Assembly: GCF_030287405.1 (NCBI RefSeq) | Contig: NZ_JASVVV010000002.1 | Span: forward strand, 542,179-606,178 | Length of the DNA stretch: 64,000 bases | Direction of reading: 5' to 3' | Source of the DNA: Halalkalicoccus sp. NIPERK01 | GTDB lineage: Archaea > Halobacteriota > Halobacteria > Halobacteriales > Halalkalicoccaceae | In this document: one piece after another, positions 16,206 to 26,100 of the stretch | Layout of the letters: each line of letters starts with the position of its first letter | Position numbering within the stretch: the stretch's first letter is position 1 | Translations under genes and position numbers: made by a program | Notes under the pieces: model-generated | Seen by the model: only the letters and a program-made list of their open reading frames with translations | What the model was told of the DNA's origin: nothing | Databases searched by the model: none

Positions 16206-16901
16206 TCACTCGCGGCGGGCGAGGATTCGAAGAATGATCTGGAGGACGTGGACGAACACGCCCATCACGGCGATGTAGATCCCAACCCCGGCGAGAATGG
16301 TAGAGAGGTCCCGGCGTTCGCGTACGCGCCAGATCTCCCAGCCGAGTCGGAAGAGAAAGCCCGCGAAGACCAGAACGAACCCCGCGAGCAACAGCACGGG
16401 TGCGACGAACGTGCCGACGGCGATGGCCACGATCCCGAGCAGGAACGAAACAGTAGAAAACGTCGACCAGCGGGCGAAGGACTTCGAGCGAGCGTGGACA
16501 TAGAGTGCGACGAGGAAGGTGAGGGCGCCGGTGACGGCGGCGGTGATCGCAAGCGCAGGCACTCGAAGGTCGGGCGGCACAAACGAGAGGACGCCCGCGC
16601 CGAAGGTGCCGAAGGCGCCCTGTAAGATCACCACCCCGACGAACGCCAGCGGGCCGTTGCCGTTCGTGACGCCGCGTTCGGCGACCCACTGGCCGACGAA
16701 CAGCGCCGCGCCGTAGACGAGCACGCCGAGGATCGGCGCGGCAAAGAGCGCCGCGTTGATCGCCGCGAGCGGCGTGGTCGCGAGAACGGCCATCAATACG
16801 ACGTTCAGCACCACCAGCGCGGTCGCGACGAACACGGCCTTCCACTCGCGGGCCGAGAGGAGCAGACCGCGGCGCGTCTCGCCGCCGGTCTCGTAGGACA
16901 T
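16206..16901 (-). CDS. Polytopic membrane protein, about seven passes
   Basis: 231 residues, almost entirely hydrophobic segments: roughly residues 20-42, 46-69, 82-106, 112-134, 141-158, 161-186 and 202-226, with short polar loops and a charged EIWRVRERRD between the last two. The size and seven-pass pattern recall Bax-inhibitor-1/YccA-type permeases, but I see no diagnostic motif and give this only as a possibility. It lies between convergently and codirectionally placed housekeeping genes with a 37-nt gap to the acetyltransferase start. Confidence 0.75.
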   Translation of the reverse strand: MSYETGGETRRGLLLSAREWKAVFVATALVVLNVVLMAVLATTPLAAINAALFAAPILGVLVYGAALFVGQWVAERGVTNGNGPLAFVGVVILQGAFGTFGAGVLSFVPPDLRVPALAITAAVTGALTFLVALYVHARSKSFARWSTFSTVSFLLGIVAIAVGTFVAPVLLLAGFVLVFAGFLFRLGWEIWRVRERRDLSTILAGVGIYIAVMGVFVHVLQIILRILARRE

Positions 16902-16943
16902 GGCCGAACTAGCCGCCGGAGCCGAATAGGCTTCTCGACGGTC

Positions 16944-17363
16944 TCAGCGCTCGCCGGCGACCCAGCGGTCCGAGAAGGCGCCCGAACAGCCACACCGGGC
17001 GTAGGCGTGGATCACGTCGCCCTCGGCGTAGATGCCGCCGACCTCCTCGTTTCGCTCCTCGGCGAACGCGAAGACGTAGTCGAGATCGTCGGCGCCGCAG
17101 GCGGGACAAGTCCCCCCGGCGAGGTCGGCGTCGATCTCGCCCTCCTCGTCCATCGCCTCCTTGGCGAACGCCATCGCGTCCTGCCCGGCGACTTTCGAGA
17201 AGGCGTTGCGCCCGCTCTCGCCGGGGACGACCAGCACGATCCCCTCCCCTACTTCCTCGCCGTAGTCGTCGAGTTTGCCGAGGTCGTCGACGACGTCCTC
17301 CGCGAGGTAGATCGCGACGTCCTCGGGACGCTCGCCCGCCAGGAACCCCTCGCGGCGGCTCAC
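16944..17363 (-). CDS. Conserved haloarchaeal zinc-binding protein (possibly DUF5807)
   Basis: 139 residues. An N-terminal acidic part (EDVAIYLAEDVVDDLGKLDD) is followed by CPACGADDLDY and a final AYARCGCSGAF, four cysteines able to hold one zinc ion. Function unknown; I recall a haloarchaeal DUF of this type. Its ATG lies inside the end of the upstream gene with a 4-nt overlap (17360-17363), so the pair with 17360-17782 is translationally coupled, and ribosomal protein S6e lies upstream on the same strand. Confidence 0.78.
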   Translation of the reverse strand: MSRREGFLAGERPEDVAIYLAEDVVDDLGKLDDYGEEVGEGIVLVVPGESGRNAFSKVAGQDAMAFAKEAMDEEGEIDADLAGGTCPACGADDLDYVFAFAEERNEEVGGIYAEGDVIHAYARCGCSGAFSDRWVAGER

Positions 17364-17782
17364 GAGTCCTCCAGGTTCCGGGCGATCTCGGCGAGGCTCT
17401 CATTGGGCTTCTCGACGGCCTCGTAGACCGCCTCCTCGCCGGGCTCGCGAAGCCCGTAGGCGAAGTCGGGTTCGATCACGTCCAGCAGCACCGAGCCGCC
17501 GACCGGGCGCTCTACCTCCTCGAGCCACGTCTGGAGGCGGTTCGGTCCCGAGCCCTCGCGGGCCATCTCGGGCGTCTCGTACGCGCCGCTTACGTGCGGG
17601 CCGTCGGCGAACCCGCCCTCGATTCGCGCGTGATACGTGGTGCCGTCGATGACGAGTCGAACGACCTCGCCGTCGGGCAGCGAGTCCTCCGGGAGGTCGA
17701 TCCGCTTTCGGCGCGCGCCGTGGCGGGCGACGCGCGCGCGGAGCGTCTCGACTGCCGGGTTCTCGCTCGAGATGCGGTCCAT
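17360..17782 (-). CDS. Conserved haloarchaeal hypothetical protein
   Basis: 140 residues, soluble, acidic. RARVARHGARRKRIDLPEDS and LVIDGTTYHARIEG suggest a beta-rich domain that might contact nucleic acid, but no family motif is certain. It starts 10 nt after the S6e stop and overlaps the following gene by 4 nt, forming a three-gene operon with ribosomal protein S6e. The context hints at a role tied to translation; that is inference. Confidence 0.75.
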   Translation of the reverse strand: MDRISSENPAVETLRARVARHGARRKRIDLPEDSLPDGEVVRLVIDGTTYHARIEGGFADGPHVSGAYETPEMAREGSGPNRLQTWLEEVERPVGGSVLLDVIEPDFAYGLREPGEEAVYEAVEKPNESLAEIARNLEDS

Positions 17783-17792
17783 GAGAAGGGGA

Positions 17793-18197
17793 TTACTCGT
17801 CGTCGGCGTCCTCGTCGCCCTCGCTGAAGAGGTCCTCGACGCTCTCGTCGCCGTAGGCGCTGATCTTGGCGTTGATCTGGACGACCTCCTCGCTGATCTC
17901 CCGGCCGCGGACGGTAACGCGCTTTCGCTCGCCGTCGCGTTTGGGCTTGTAGCCCGTCCCGCCGGTCAGGAGCACCTGCTTGAGGTTCGGCCCCGCAACG
18001 TCCGAGCGGAGGGGTCGGCCCGCGTTGTCCGAGCCGCCGGTGAGTTCGAGCGAGTAGCCCGAGAGGCCGACGGCGCCCCCGTCGACCTCCTCGCCGAGGT
18101 CGATGCCGAGGAACCGGTTCGCGTCCTGCCCATCCACGTCGCGCTGGTAGGTCGCACCCGTTTCGGGGTCCGAGACGACGACCTTGAAGTCTGCCAT
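17793..18197 (-). CDS. rps6e: 30S ribosomal protein S6e
   Basis: 134 residues. [20 protein letters not shown], a central [13 protein letters not shown], and [20 protein letters not shown] are diagnostic of archaeal S6e. It ends in an acidic tail. The ATG at 18197 is supported by TTTTTACC centred 26 nt upstream, giving a leaderless message. Two small conserved genes follow immediately on the same strand. Confidence 0.95.
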   Translation of the reverse strand: MADFKVVVSDPETGATYQRDVDGQDANRFLGIDLGEEVDGGAVGLSGYSLELTGGSDNAGRPLRSDVAGPNLKQVLLTGGTGYKPKRDGERKRVTVRGREISEEVVQINAKISAYGDESVEDLFSEGDEDADDE

Positions 18198-18310
18198 GCC
18201 CGAAATCAGACGGGCGCGGGTAAAAAGGGTGTTGAACCGGGACCGACCCAATCGACCGGCGTTCGGACGTATCGACGGGACCAAACCGCCCGACTCCCAG
18301 AGAGGAGGTA

Positions 18311-19621
18311 ATGGACGTCGAGTTCCTCGGCGGGGCCGGGGAGATCGGTCGCAGCGCGATCCTCGTCAGTGGCGTCGACGACGACACCCTCCTCATTGAC
18401 TTCGGGATGAGCACCGACAACCCCCCGCGCCTGCCGCTCGACTGCGATCCCGACGCGGTCGTGGTCTCCCACGGCCACCTCGACCACGCCGGGGCGGTGC
18501 CCGCGTTGCTCTCGGGGGAGGCGCGTCCACCGGTTCACTGGACTGGTCCTACAGAAGAGCTCGCGATGACGCTCGCGCGCGATACGCTGAAACTCCACGG
18601 GGGAAGCTACCGGTGTCCCTTCACCGAAACCGAACTCGCACGCCTCACGCAGGTCTCACGAACCCACGGGTATCGAGAGCCCTTCGAGGCCGCCGGCTTC
18701 GAGGTCACGTTCTCTAACGCGGGCCACATCCCCGGAAGCGCGCACGTCCTCGTCACCGAAGCGGGACGGAGTCCCGCCAGCGGCCGGACGCAGTCCGGCG
18801 ACGACGGCGAAACCCGCCTGCTCTACACGGGTGACTTCCACACCGACGATCAACGGCTCGTCTCGGAGACGACCGCCCGCCCCGACGCGGACGTCGTGAT
18901 CTGCGAGAGCACCTACTCGGACGTGACCCACGACCCCCGCGCCGAGGTCGAACAGCGGTTCGTACGGAGCGTGAGGACGACGCTCTGGGAGGGCGGCACG
19001 GTAGTGATCCCGGCGTTCGCCATCGGGCGAACACAGGAGATGTTGCTCGTCTGTGAGGAACACGACATCCCGTGTTACGTCGACGGGATGGGCAAGGGGG
19101 TGACGAGGATGCTTCGGAGGTATCCCGAGTTCGTCCGCGATCCGGAGGCGCTTCGGCGGGCGACGTCCCACGCGCGGTTCGTCACCGGTCGGGACGGCCA
19201 GCGAAAGCGCATCGCAGAGCAGAACGCGGCGGTCGTCACCACCAGCGGGATGCTCTCGGGCGGCCCGGCGATGACGTACATCCCCGAGATCCGAAGAAAT
19301 CCCGCCAACAAGATCACCATGACCGGCTATCAGGTCGAGGGCACCCCGGGGCGCGAACTGCTCGAAACGGGGAGCGCGGAGATCGATGGACGGGTGATGC
19401 CCGTCGCCGCACGTGTCGAGTCCTACGACTTCTCGGCACACGCCGACCGCGAGGGACTGTTGGAGTTCCTGTCGGGGTACGAGGACACCCCGATACTGGT
19501 GAACCACGGCGACCGCTGTGGGGGGTTCGCCGCCGAACTCCGCGAGGCGGGCTACGACGCGAGCGCGCCAGAGGTGGGCGAGACGATCAGAGTACCGTCG
19601 TCCACGCGAGCACGACGATGA
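18311..19621 (+). CDS. Beta-CASP metallo-beta-lactamase RNase (aCPSF2/aRNase J-like)
   Basis: 436 residues. The metallo-beta-lactamase core shows HGHLDHAG (residues 54-61), LLYTGDFH and [12 protein letters not shown]. The beta-CASP domain follows with [26 protein letters not shown] and the C-terminal SAHADREGL. These enzymes are archaeal RNA exonucleases/endonucleases. There is no N-terminal KH domain, so it is not aCPSF1. A strong Shine-Dalgarno (GAGGAGG) sits just before the ATG at 18311, unusual among the mostly leaderless genes here. Its last 35 nt overlap the 3' end of the opposite small gene. Confidence 0.9.
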   Translation: MDVEFLGGAGEIGRSAILVSGVDDDTLLIDFGMSTDNPPRLPLDCDPDAVVVSHGHLDHAGAVPALLSGEARPPVHWTGPTEELAMTLARDTLKLHGGSYRCPFTETELARLTQVSRTHGYREPFEAAGFEVTFSNAGHIPGSAHVLVTEAGRSPASGRTQSGDDGETRLLYTGDFHTDDQRLVSETTARPDADVVICESTYSDVTHDPRAEVEQRFVRSVRTTLWEGGTVVIPAFAIGRTQEMLLVCEEHDIPCYVDGMGKGVTRMLRRYPEFVRDPEALRRATSHARFVTGRDGQRKRIAEQNAAVVTTSGMLSGGPAMTYIPEIRRNPANKITMTGYQVEGTPGRELLETGSAEIDGRVMPVAARVESYDFSAHADREGLLEFLSGYEDTPILVNHGDRCGGFAAELREAGYDASAPEVGETIRVPSSTRARR

Positions 19622-19769
19622 AGGCGCCGATGACGAGCGCCGAGGCGAGGTCGAGGGCGAACCCGCTCTCCCCGCGGATGTCGCGGGTCGTAACGGCGAG
19701 CGCGAGCAGTCCCCCGACGGTCACCAGGAGGACCAGCGCGACGTAGACGAGGTTGAGCAGTCCTGCCAT
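19587..19769 (-). CDS. Small two-pass membrane protein
   Basis: 60 residues with two hydrophobic helices (about 4-25 and 38-58) separated by TTRDIRGESGFALD. No family known. Its 3' end overlaps the beta-CASP gene by 35 nt on the opposite strand. The regular alternation of hydrophobic and charged sections argues for a real protein rather than an antisense artefact, although in GC-rich DNA some doubt remains. Confidence 0.6.
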   Translation of the reverse strand: MAGLLNLVYVALVLLVTVGGLLALAVTTRDIRGESGFALDLASALVIGAFIVVLAWTTVL

Positions 19770-19877
19770 ACCTGCGCCATCGGAGCGACCCCACTAAGCG
19801 CTTTGGGAGGCCACGCTCGGCCGCGTCGGTCGAGCGTCGTCGACACCGTAATGGCTCCTCACCGAGTAGCCCGGGCC

Positions 19878-20276
19878 ATGCGAATGGAACTGCGGGTGTG
19901 CAAACACTGCTTCGACGGCGAGCACGGCAACCCGTCGAAGACGGCCGTCACGCGGGACATGGTCGAGTGTGCCAAACAGGTCCGCGAGTACAAGGACCTC
20001 ATCGGCCTCGAGAGCCTCTACATCACGATGGTCGAGGAAGGCGATACCGGCGGCGCGGAGGCCCTTCCGACCATCGTCGCCAGCATCGAGGGCAACCGGG
20101 TGAACCTCGCGGACACCCAGTTGGTGATGGAGGACGGCGAGGGCAATATGTTGGTATACCCCGAACCGAAGGACGTCCTCGAGGTCCTGACCCGCAATCT
20201 GGATCAGATCGACGGCCGGACGAGAAACGACGTGATGGTCGACCTCTCCGAGGAGTCGACCGAACTGGTCGGGTAG
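19878..20276 (+). CDS. Conserved hypothetical protein with N-terminal CxxC
   Basis: 132 residues. MRMELRVCKHCFDGEHGNPS opens with a CKHC pair that may bind metal, followed by an alpha/beta domain (LESLYITMVEEG, LPTIVASIEGNRV, NMLVYPEPKDVLEVLTRNLD). No membrane segment. I do not recognise the family. The ATG at 19878 is preferred; reading further upstream in frame gives sequence without conservation. It stands between the small membrane gene and the DUF4112 gene. Confidence 0.72.
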   Translation: MRMELRVCKHCFDGEHGNPSKTAVTRDMVECAKQVREYKDLIGLESLYITMVEEGDTGGAEALPTIVASIEGNRVNLADTQLVMEDGEGNMLVYPEPKDVLEVLTRNLDQIDGRTRNDVMVDLSEESTELVG

Positions 20277-20385
20277 GGAAACGGCCGCGTCGTTTCGCGT
20301 GGCCGTGACCGGGGTCGAGGGGGTTCGGAGATCGGCTTGCTGCTGCGGGGCGAGGGCCTTTATCCGCGCCGCATATAGGGCGGGC

Positions 20386-20814
20386 ATGGAAGACGAGGGT
20401 GGCGGGCCGAACGACGATGGATCGGATTGGAACGACAACGGGCAGTTCGAGTGGAACCTCGAGGAGCTCCCCCTGTCGGGCGACGTCGAGGCGACGCTCG
20501 AACGCATCGAGTGGGTAGGCGACCTGCTCGACGAGGCGGTCACGATACCGGGAACGAACTACCGCGTCGGTCTCGATCCCCTCCTCGGGATCGTTCCCGT
20601 CGGCGGGGACGCCATCGGGACGGTGATCTCGCTGTACATCATCGGGGAGGCCGCCCGCGTCGGCGTCTCGAAGTCGACGCTCGCGGTCATGATCGGGCTG
20701 GTCGCCGCGGACGCCGTCATCGGCTCGATCCCGGTGCTCGGGACGCTGTTCGACGCGGTCTGGAAGGCGAACAAGTGGAACGTCTCGCTGCTCAAGCGGG
20801 AACTCGGCGCCTGA
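20386..20814 (+). CDS. DUF4112-domain membrane protein
   Basis: 142 residues. After an acidic N-terminus (EDEGGGPNDDGSDW) the domain runs from WVGDLLDEAVTIPG through RVGLDPLLGIVPVGGD and VIGSIPVLGTLFDAVWKANK, the pattern of DUF4112, with two hydrophobic hairpin segments. The function of the family is unknown. The ATG at 20386 follows a TATATAGG run by only about 10 nt, which may instead be the promoter of a longer message. It converges with the formate dehydrogenase operon. Confidence 0.85.
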   Translation: MEDEGGGPNDDGSDWNDNGQFEWNLEELPLSGDVEATLERIEWVGDLLDEAVTIPGTNYRVGLDPLLGIVPVGGDAIGTVISLYIIGEAARVGVSKSTLAVMIGLVAADAVIGSIPVLGTLFDAVWKANKWNVSLLKRELGA

Positions 20815-21036
20815 CGACGGACCCGCTCCCGCATCGCTGTCCGGTCCGTACCGGGCCATCAGGGACGAAACGCCTCCTCCGGAGTGGCTACGACGCTCGG
20901 GAAAACCGACGAATACGGACGGCTCGCGCTACTCGTCCTCCGAGGTTCGGGAATCGACGGTTCTCTCACCGACATCGGGCCGCTCCGCGGCCCGACGGGA
21001 TTCGCGCTCGCTTTGCTCGCGCTCACCGCCGCCGGA

Positions 21037-22056
21037 TCACCGATCCGACGAGGATCGCGATCCGTTGGATCGCTCACCGCCGTCCGTCGCGGTCGTCCGG
21101 GCCTTCTGGCGGCGCTGGCGCATGTAGCGCGCCCGGAGGACGTTGCCGTACATCGAGAGGAACAGCCCGATGAAGAGGACGAGAACGCCGATGTTGATGC
21201 CGACCGTCCGGAGGAGGCTGCCCTCGCCGAAGACGAGCGTCTCGCTGATCGGGTAGCCGCCGTAGTCCATGCTCGTGATCAGCACGCTGACGATCCCGAT
21301 GACCGTGAGCACGCCCAGCACGTTCGTCACCCAGCCCCAACTCGGCTTGAGACGGAGGCGCTCGATGCCCGTGGCCGAGTCGGCATCGGCCTCGCCGTGG
21401 AACTCGGGGGTGTCGGACTTCGGGAGGAACGCCTTCATCTCGACGGGGTAGAACGCCGGATGGGCGGTGTGTTCGAACGTGTGGAACATCACCCCCATCA
21501 TCATGATGACGCCCAGCAGGCCGTGGAAGCCGACGAAGGCGATCACGACCGACTGGGAGTTGTAGAAGTCGATCAGCACCGTCTTCTGCCAGATCAGGAG
21601 TCCCGAGACCATCAGCAGGATCAACTCGACGGTGAAGATGGCGATGACGCCCTTGCCCACGTACGAGAGCAGCGGGATCTCGTCGGCCGAGTAGCCGGCG
21701 AACTGCCGGGCGTTGGGGTGGCGCTCCTCGGCCATGCCGGCGGCGAACTTCAGGTCCTGGACGAACGCGGCGACGTCGCCGGGCGTCGGTAACACATCGG
21801 TGAGGCCGGCCGAACCGCCCAGGCGAAGGAGCATGTAGAGCACCCAGAAGGCGGTCAGGAAGATCAGCGCGAAGCCCGCGACCCGGTGGACCGCGAGCAC
21901 GCCCGTATTGCCGCCCATGAGTTCGACGAGCCACCACAGCTCGTTGTTGAACGCGACGGCGTAGCCCGTGAAAAACAGCATGAACACCGTCAGCGCCAGA
22001 AGCGAGTGGAACATCGTCGTCACGCGGGAGAACTTCCCGTGGTCGAGGGTGGTCAT
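21037..22056 (-). CDS. Formate dehydrogenase gamma-like cytochrome b subunit
   Basis: 339 residues. Four membrane helices carry histidines for two b hemes: KFSRVTTMFHSLLALTVFML, LAVHRVAGFALIFLTAFWVL, a helix with IFTVELILLMVSGLLIW, and VGFHGLLGVIMMMGVMFHTF. This is the arrangement of the Fdh gamma subunit that passes electrons to quinone. A fifth C-terminal helix (NIGVLVLFIGLFLSMYG) precedes a basic tail. It is the last gene of the operon, overlapping the preceding gene by 4 nt (ATGA). The partner quinone (menaquinone) is inferred from the lineage. Confidence 0.85.
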   Translation of the reverse strand: MTTLDHGKFSRVTTMFHSLLALTVFMLFFTGYAVAFNNELWWLVELMGGNTGVLAVHRVAGFALIFLTAFWVLYMLLRLGGSAGLTDVLPTPGDVAAFVQDLKFAAGMAEERHPNARQFAGYSADEIPLLSYVGKGVIAIFTVELILLMVSGLLIWQKTVLIDFYNSQSVVIAFVGFHGLLGVIMMMGVMFHTFEHTAHPAFYPVEMKAFLPKSDTPEFHGEADADSATGIERLRLKPSWGWVTNVLGVLTVIGIVSVLITSMDYGGYPISETLVFGEGSLLRTVGINIGVLVLFIGLFLSMYGNVLRARYMRQRRQKARTTATDGGERSNGSRSSSDR

Positions 22057-22499
22057 TCGGCGTCACCTCCGGCGTTTCCGCTCCCGTCGGTCGCGACGGC
22101 CTCGCCGTTCCGGCGGGGGGCGTCGGGCGGGCGCATCCGAGCGGCGAGGCGGCGAAACGTGATCCAGTGGACGAACACCATCACGAGGATGAACACGCCC
22201 ATGATCACGTCCGCGAAGTGGACGAGCGTGATCAGCCAGTCCAAGGCCGGCATCGTGTTGCCCTGGATCCACCCCGTGCCGACGCCGCCGCCCTCGACGG
22301 TCGGGCGCACGCGCTGGAGCGCCTCGAACTGGACCGCCCGGACGCCGATCAGCCAGACCGACCCGGCCGCCAGCGCCAGCGCGAGGACGGCACTGGTCCA
22401 GAACGCGGCCCGATCCGAGAGCCCGCGGTTCCCGCTCGCCCCCTCGTCGTGGCCCGACCGGTCGGTCCGCTCGGCCGACGGCTGGGAATCGTCGCTCAT
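22053..22499 (-). CDS. Small two-pass membrane protein inside the formate dehydrogenase operon
   Basis: 148 residues from the ATG at 22499. Two transmembrane helices (about residues 33-52 and 84-112) are separated by ~30 residues (QFEALQRVRPTVEGGGVGTG). Helix 2 contains LITLVHFADVIMGVFILVMV with a histidine that might ligate heme. The tails are disordered. It overlaps both the beta subunit and the gamma subunit gene by 4 nt, so it is translated as part of the enzyme operon. I know no such subunit in bacterial FdnGHI, which makes it a candidate accessory membrane subunit. Confidence 0.75.
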   Translation of the reverse strand: MSDDSQPSAERTDRSGHDEGASGNRGLSDRAAFWTSAVLALALAAGSVWLIGVRAVQFEALQRVRPTVEGGGVGTGWIQGNTMPALDWLITLVHFADVIMGVFILVMVFVHWITFRRLAARMRPPDAPRRNGEAVATDGSGNAGGDAE

Positions 22500-23170
22500 C
22501 GGTCGAACATCCCCGCGTCGTCGCCGAAGATTATCTCCAGAGCGGTGTCGTTGAAGAACGCCCCGCTGTCGCGTTTCTCCAACTCGTCCGCGATCTCGCC
22601 GGAGGAACCCACGAGGATGGCGTCGGTCGCACACTCCTCGGCACACGCGGGCCCCTGCCCGACGTCCTGGCGCTCCTCACAGCCGGTACACTTGTCCATG
22701 ACCCCGCCCGAGCCGACGACCGCGCTCAGCCCGTCGTTGCTCTCGGGGAACTGCGGCGCGCCGAACGGACAGGCCGACAGGCAGTACTGACAGCCGATAC
22801 AGAGGTCGTCGACGACCTCGACGAAGCCGTTGTCCTTCTTCTGGAGGGCGTTGGTCGGACAGACCGACACGCAGGGCGCGTTCTCACAGTGGTAACACTG
22901 CATCGGGAGGCTCGTCTCGCCGGGGTTCATCCCCTCCTCGATCGCGCTGACCTGTCGGCCGTTGAACCCGCTCTCGCCCTCGACGCCCTCGAGCATCGTC
23001 GTGATGTCGATGCGCTGGTCGTCGACCGGAATGTCCCAGGTGCGCTTGCAGGCGACCACGCAGCCCCCACAGTCGATACACGCCTCGACGTCGGGGAAGA
23101 TCCGCATCCCGTCCCCGATGCTCATGACGCCCTGACTGAGTCGCTCACGCGTCGATTCGTTCGCTGACAT
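22496..23170 (-). CDS. Formate dehydrogenase beta-like 4Fe-4S subunit
   Basis: 224 residues, a four-cluster ferredoxin subunit: CIDCGGCVVAC (Cys31-Cys41), CYHCENAPCVSVCP, CIGCQYCLSACP and CTGCEERQDV...CAEECATDA. It resembles the electron-transfer subunits of molybdopterin oxidoreductases (FdnH, DmsB). It would wire the alpha subunit to the cytochrome b. No own signal peptide, as expected for a subunit exported together with the Tat-bearing alpha subunit. A single nucleotide separates it from the alpha gene stop. Confidence 0.92.
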   Translation of the reverse strand: MSANESTRERLSQGVMSIGDGMRIFPDVEACIDCGGCVVACKRTWDIPVDDQRIDITTMLEGVEGESGFNGRQVSAIEEGMNPGETSLPMQCYHCENAPCVSVCPTNALQKKDNGFVEVVDDLCIGCQYCLSACPFGAPQFPESNDGLSAVVGSGGVMDKCTGCEERQDVGQGPACAEECATDAILVGSSGEIADELEKRDSGAFFNDTALEIIFGDDAGMFDR

Positions 23171-23171
23171 T

Positions 23172-26100
23172 CTAATCGTCCCCCGTCTGTGGATGCATGC
23201 TCTGATTTCTGACGTCCCACTGGTACGAGTCGCCGATGCCGGCCTCGTCCTGTGGGTAGTCGATGAACTCCATGTTCAGTTCCTCGATGCGCTGTTCGGT
23301 CGCCTTCTCGACCCGGACGAGCCCCGCCTTCGTCTCCTGCATCTGCGTCTCCGCGTCGAACCCGCTCGACGTGATGAAGTTCGCGCTGTCGCCGATCGCG
23401 AGCGGTTTCGAGCCGTCGGGATACTTCTCGCTCATGTTCTTTCCGTGGGCGACCCCGCCCCAGTGATAGGGCAGGAAGACCTCGTCCGGGCCCTGCGGGC
23501 GGTAGGTGACCTTCGCTTTCACGAGGATCGAGCCCTTGTCGGCGTCCGCGGAGGTGATGATGACGTGGTCCTCGCCGCCGACGAGGTCGAGGTCCTCGGC
23601 CATGTCGGGGTGGATCTCCGCGTACATGTGGGGCTGGATATCGGCCGTGTAGGGGTTGTTCCGCGTCTCGGCGCCGCCGCCCTGGTGCTCGACCTGCCGG
23701 CCGGTGGTGAGGATGACGTCCATCCCCTCGTCGTAGGCGCGCTGGGTCGCCTCCTGTTGGGTCGCCGCGTTGTTCTGATCCAGCCGGAAGAAGTTGGTCT
23801 GTTGGCCGTTGGCGGGCCACTGCTCGGCGAGATCGGGCCGCGGGCTCTGGATCGGCTCGCGGTGTCTCGGGACCGTATCGATGAAGTTCCAGACGACCGC
23901 CCGCGCCCGGCCGCGCCCGGTCGGCGGGTCGGGCTGGGGGTTGTCGTACTGCTCGTAGAACTCCAGGTCGTGCTGGTGGCCCCGCTGTTCGTTCAGCGCG
24001 ACCGCACAGTCGTAGATCGAGACGTCCTCGCGCAGCGCGTACTCCATCGGGATCGTCATCGAGGAGGCGTCGGCCGGGTCCTCCGGGAGCGTCGTCGTGA
24101 AGCCCGGATACTGGGGGACGCCGATGACCTCGCCGTCGAACCACTCGGGCTGGTAGGACTCGCGAAGCATGTCGAGTCCCGCCTCGCCCTCCTGGGCGAC
24201 GGTCTCGGCGAGCGGGTACTCCTTGTCGACGCCCGTCGACTCCCACTCCTCGGGCGTGGGGGCGTCGATCCCCCAGTTCGCGCGGAAGTCGTGGCCGCCC
24301 TCGGCGGGGTGGACGTCGTCGCGCCAGATGATCGGCGTCCCCGGATGGCCGTCGCCCCAGCAGGGCCAGGGCAGCCCCCAGAACTCGCCGCTGACCGGGA
24401 GCCCCTCGCTGTCGGCGCGCAGCGTCTCGGTGCTGAAGGCGTCGTCGTACTCCTTCTGTCGCTGGAGGCGCTCCGGGTCCTGCTGGTAGCCCACCGTCCG
24501 CACCCCGAGGTTGATCTCGCGCAGCGCGTCCTCGTAGGTGCTCTTGCCGTTGTAGAGTTCGGGGCCGCTCCCCCAGTCGAAGTGCTCGCCGAACCCGAAT
24601 CGGTCGGCCAGTTCCTGCATGATCTGCAGGTCGGGCTTCGAGTCGTGGGCCGGCGGGGAGACGGGTTCGCTCCACTGGACCGATCGATGCGAGTTGGTCA
24701 CCGAGCGGTGGTGCTCGTACTGGCTCGACGCCGGAAGCAACAGGACGTTGTCAGCCTCGGCGTCCGCGAGTGTCCCCGCGACCGCGGGGAAGACGTCGGC
24801 GACCACGAGCAGGTCGAGCGCCTCCATCGCCTTCTTCATCTTGTCCATCTCGGTGATGGAGTTGGCCGAGTGGCCCCAGAAGAACGCCATCTTCAGCGGG
24901 TCGGGCTGGTAGAGGTTCGACTCGTGGAGGCGGTCCTCCTGCTGGAGGGCGGCCTCGTACCAGCGGGCGACCGACAGCCCGTCCTGGAGCATCATCGTCC
25001 GCGGATCGACCTCGCGTTGGGAGCCGCCGTCCTCGGTGCCGCCCTGATCGCCCCCGCCGTCCTGGCCGGAGCCGCCCTCGGCGGCGGGATCGCCCACCTG
25101 GGAGTCGGCCTCGGTCGGGGACTGGGAGTTCGGGCCCGCCCCGGTGTCCTCGGCCTCGTGGGTGTCGTCGGCGGCGGCGCTCTGGTCTGCCTCCGCGGAC
25201 TCGAGTTCCCCGGCCGAGGGCGGGCCGCCCCCGCCAGCGGAGAGCTGCTGCCAGATGTCCTCGGGCATCAGCGCGAAGCGGTCGTAGAGGTCCCAGAAGT
25301 CGGTCGAACCGCTCGTCCACGGGCTTTGGTTCCAGACGTTCGTCCAGTGGACCCACGAGCCGGGTGCCCCCACGGAGTAGTAGCCCGGCAGGATGGTGCT
25401 GTCGACGCCCAGGTCGGTCGCGCCCTGGACGTTCGCGTGCCCGCGCATCACCTGCAGGCCGCCGCCACTGCGGGCAGCGCTGCCCGACGCCAGCGAGTGC
25501 AGCGCGTACGAGCGGATGTTCTGGGTGCCGTTGTTGTGCTGGGTGCCGCCCATCGCCCACTCGATCTGGATGCGTGGCTTGTTCTCGATGATCAGGTCGC
25601 CCAGTTCCTGAAGCTGCTCGACGTCGATCCAGGTGATGTCGGCGACCGTCTCGAGGTCGTACTGATCGAGTTCGGCCTCGGCGTCGGGCCAGCCGTTGAC
25701 CCGCCCCGAGAGCATCTCCTGATCGAGTTCGCCCTGCTGTCGGAGGTAGTTCATCAGCCCCATCAGCAGCGCCACGTCGGTGCCCGGGCGCATCCGGTAG
25801 TAGTTGTCCGCGTGCGAGGAGGTCTTCGTGTATCGCGGATCGATGGAGACGATCGTGCCCCCTCGGGCCTGCCCCTCGAGGATGTGTTGCATCGCGATCG
25901 GGTGGGACTCGGCGGGGTTCTGCCCGCAGATGATGAGGAGATCGAAGTTGCGGTAGTCGTTGATCGTGTTGGTCATCGCCCCGTAGCCCCACGTGTTCGC
26001 CAGCCCGGTGACGGTCGGGGAGTGACAGATCCGCGCCTGGTGATCGCAGTTGTTCGTCCCCATGAACGCCGCCAGCTTCCGGAAGGCGTAGGCCTCCTCG

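Noticed and set aside
26022..26035. Selenocysteine at the formate dehydrogenase active site
   Set aside because: Codon 183 is an ordinary cysteine codon and the frame has no in-frame TGA; no SECIS needed.
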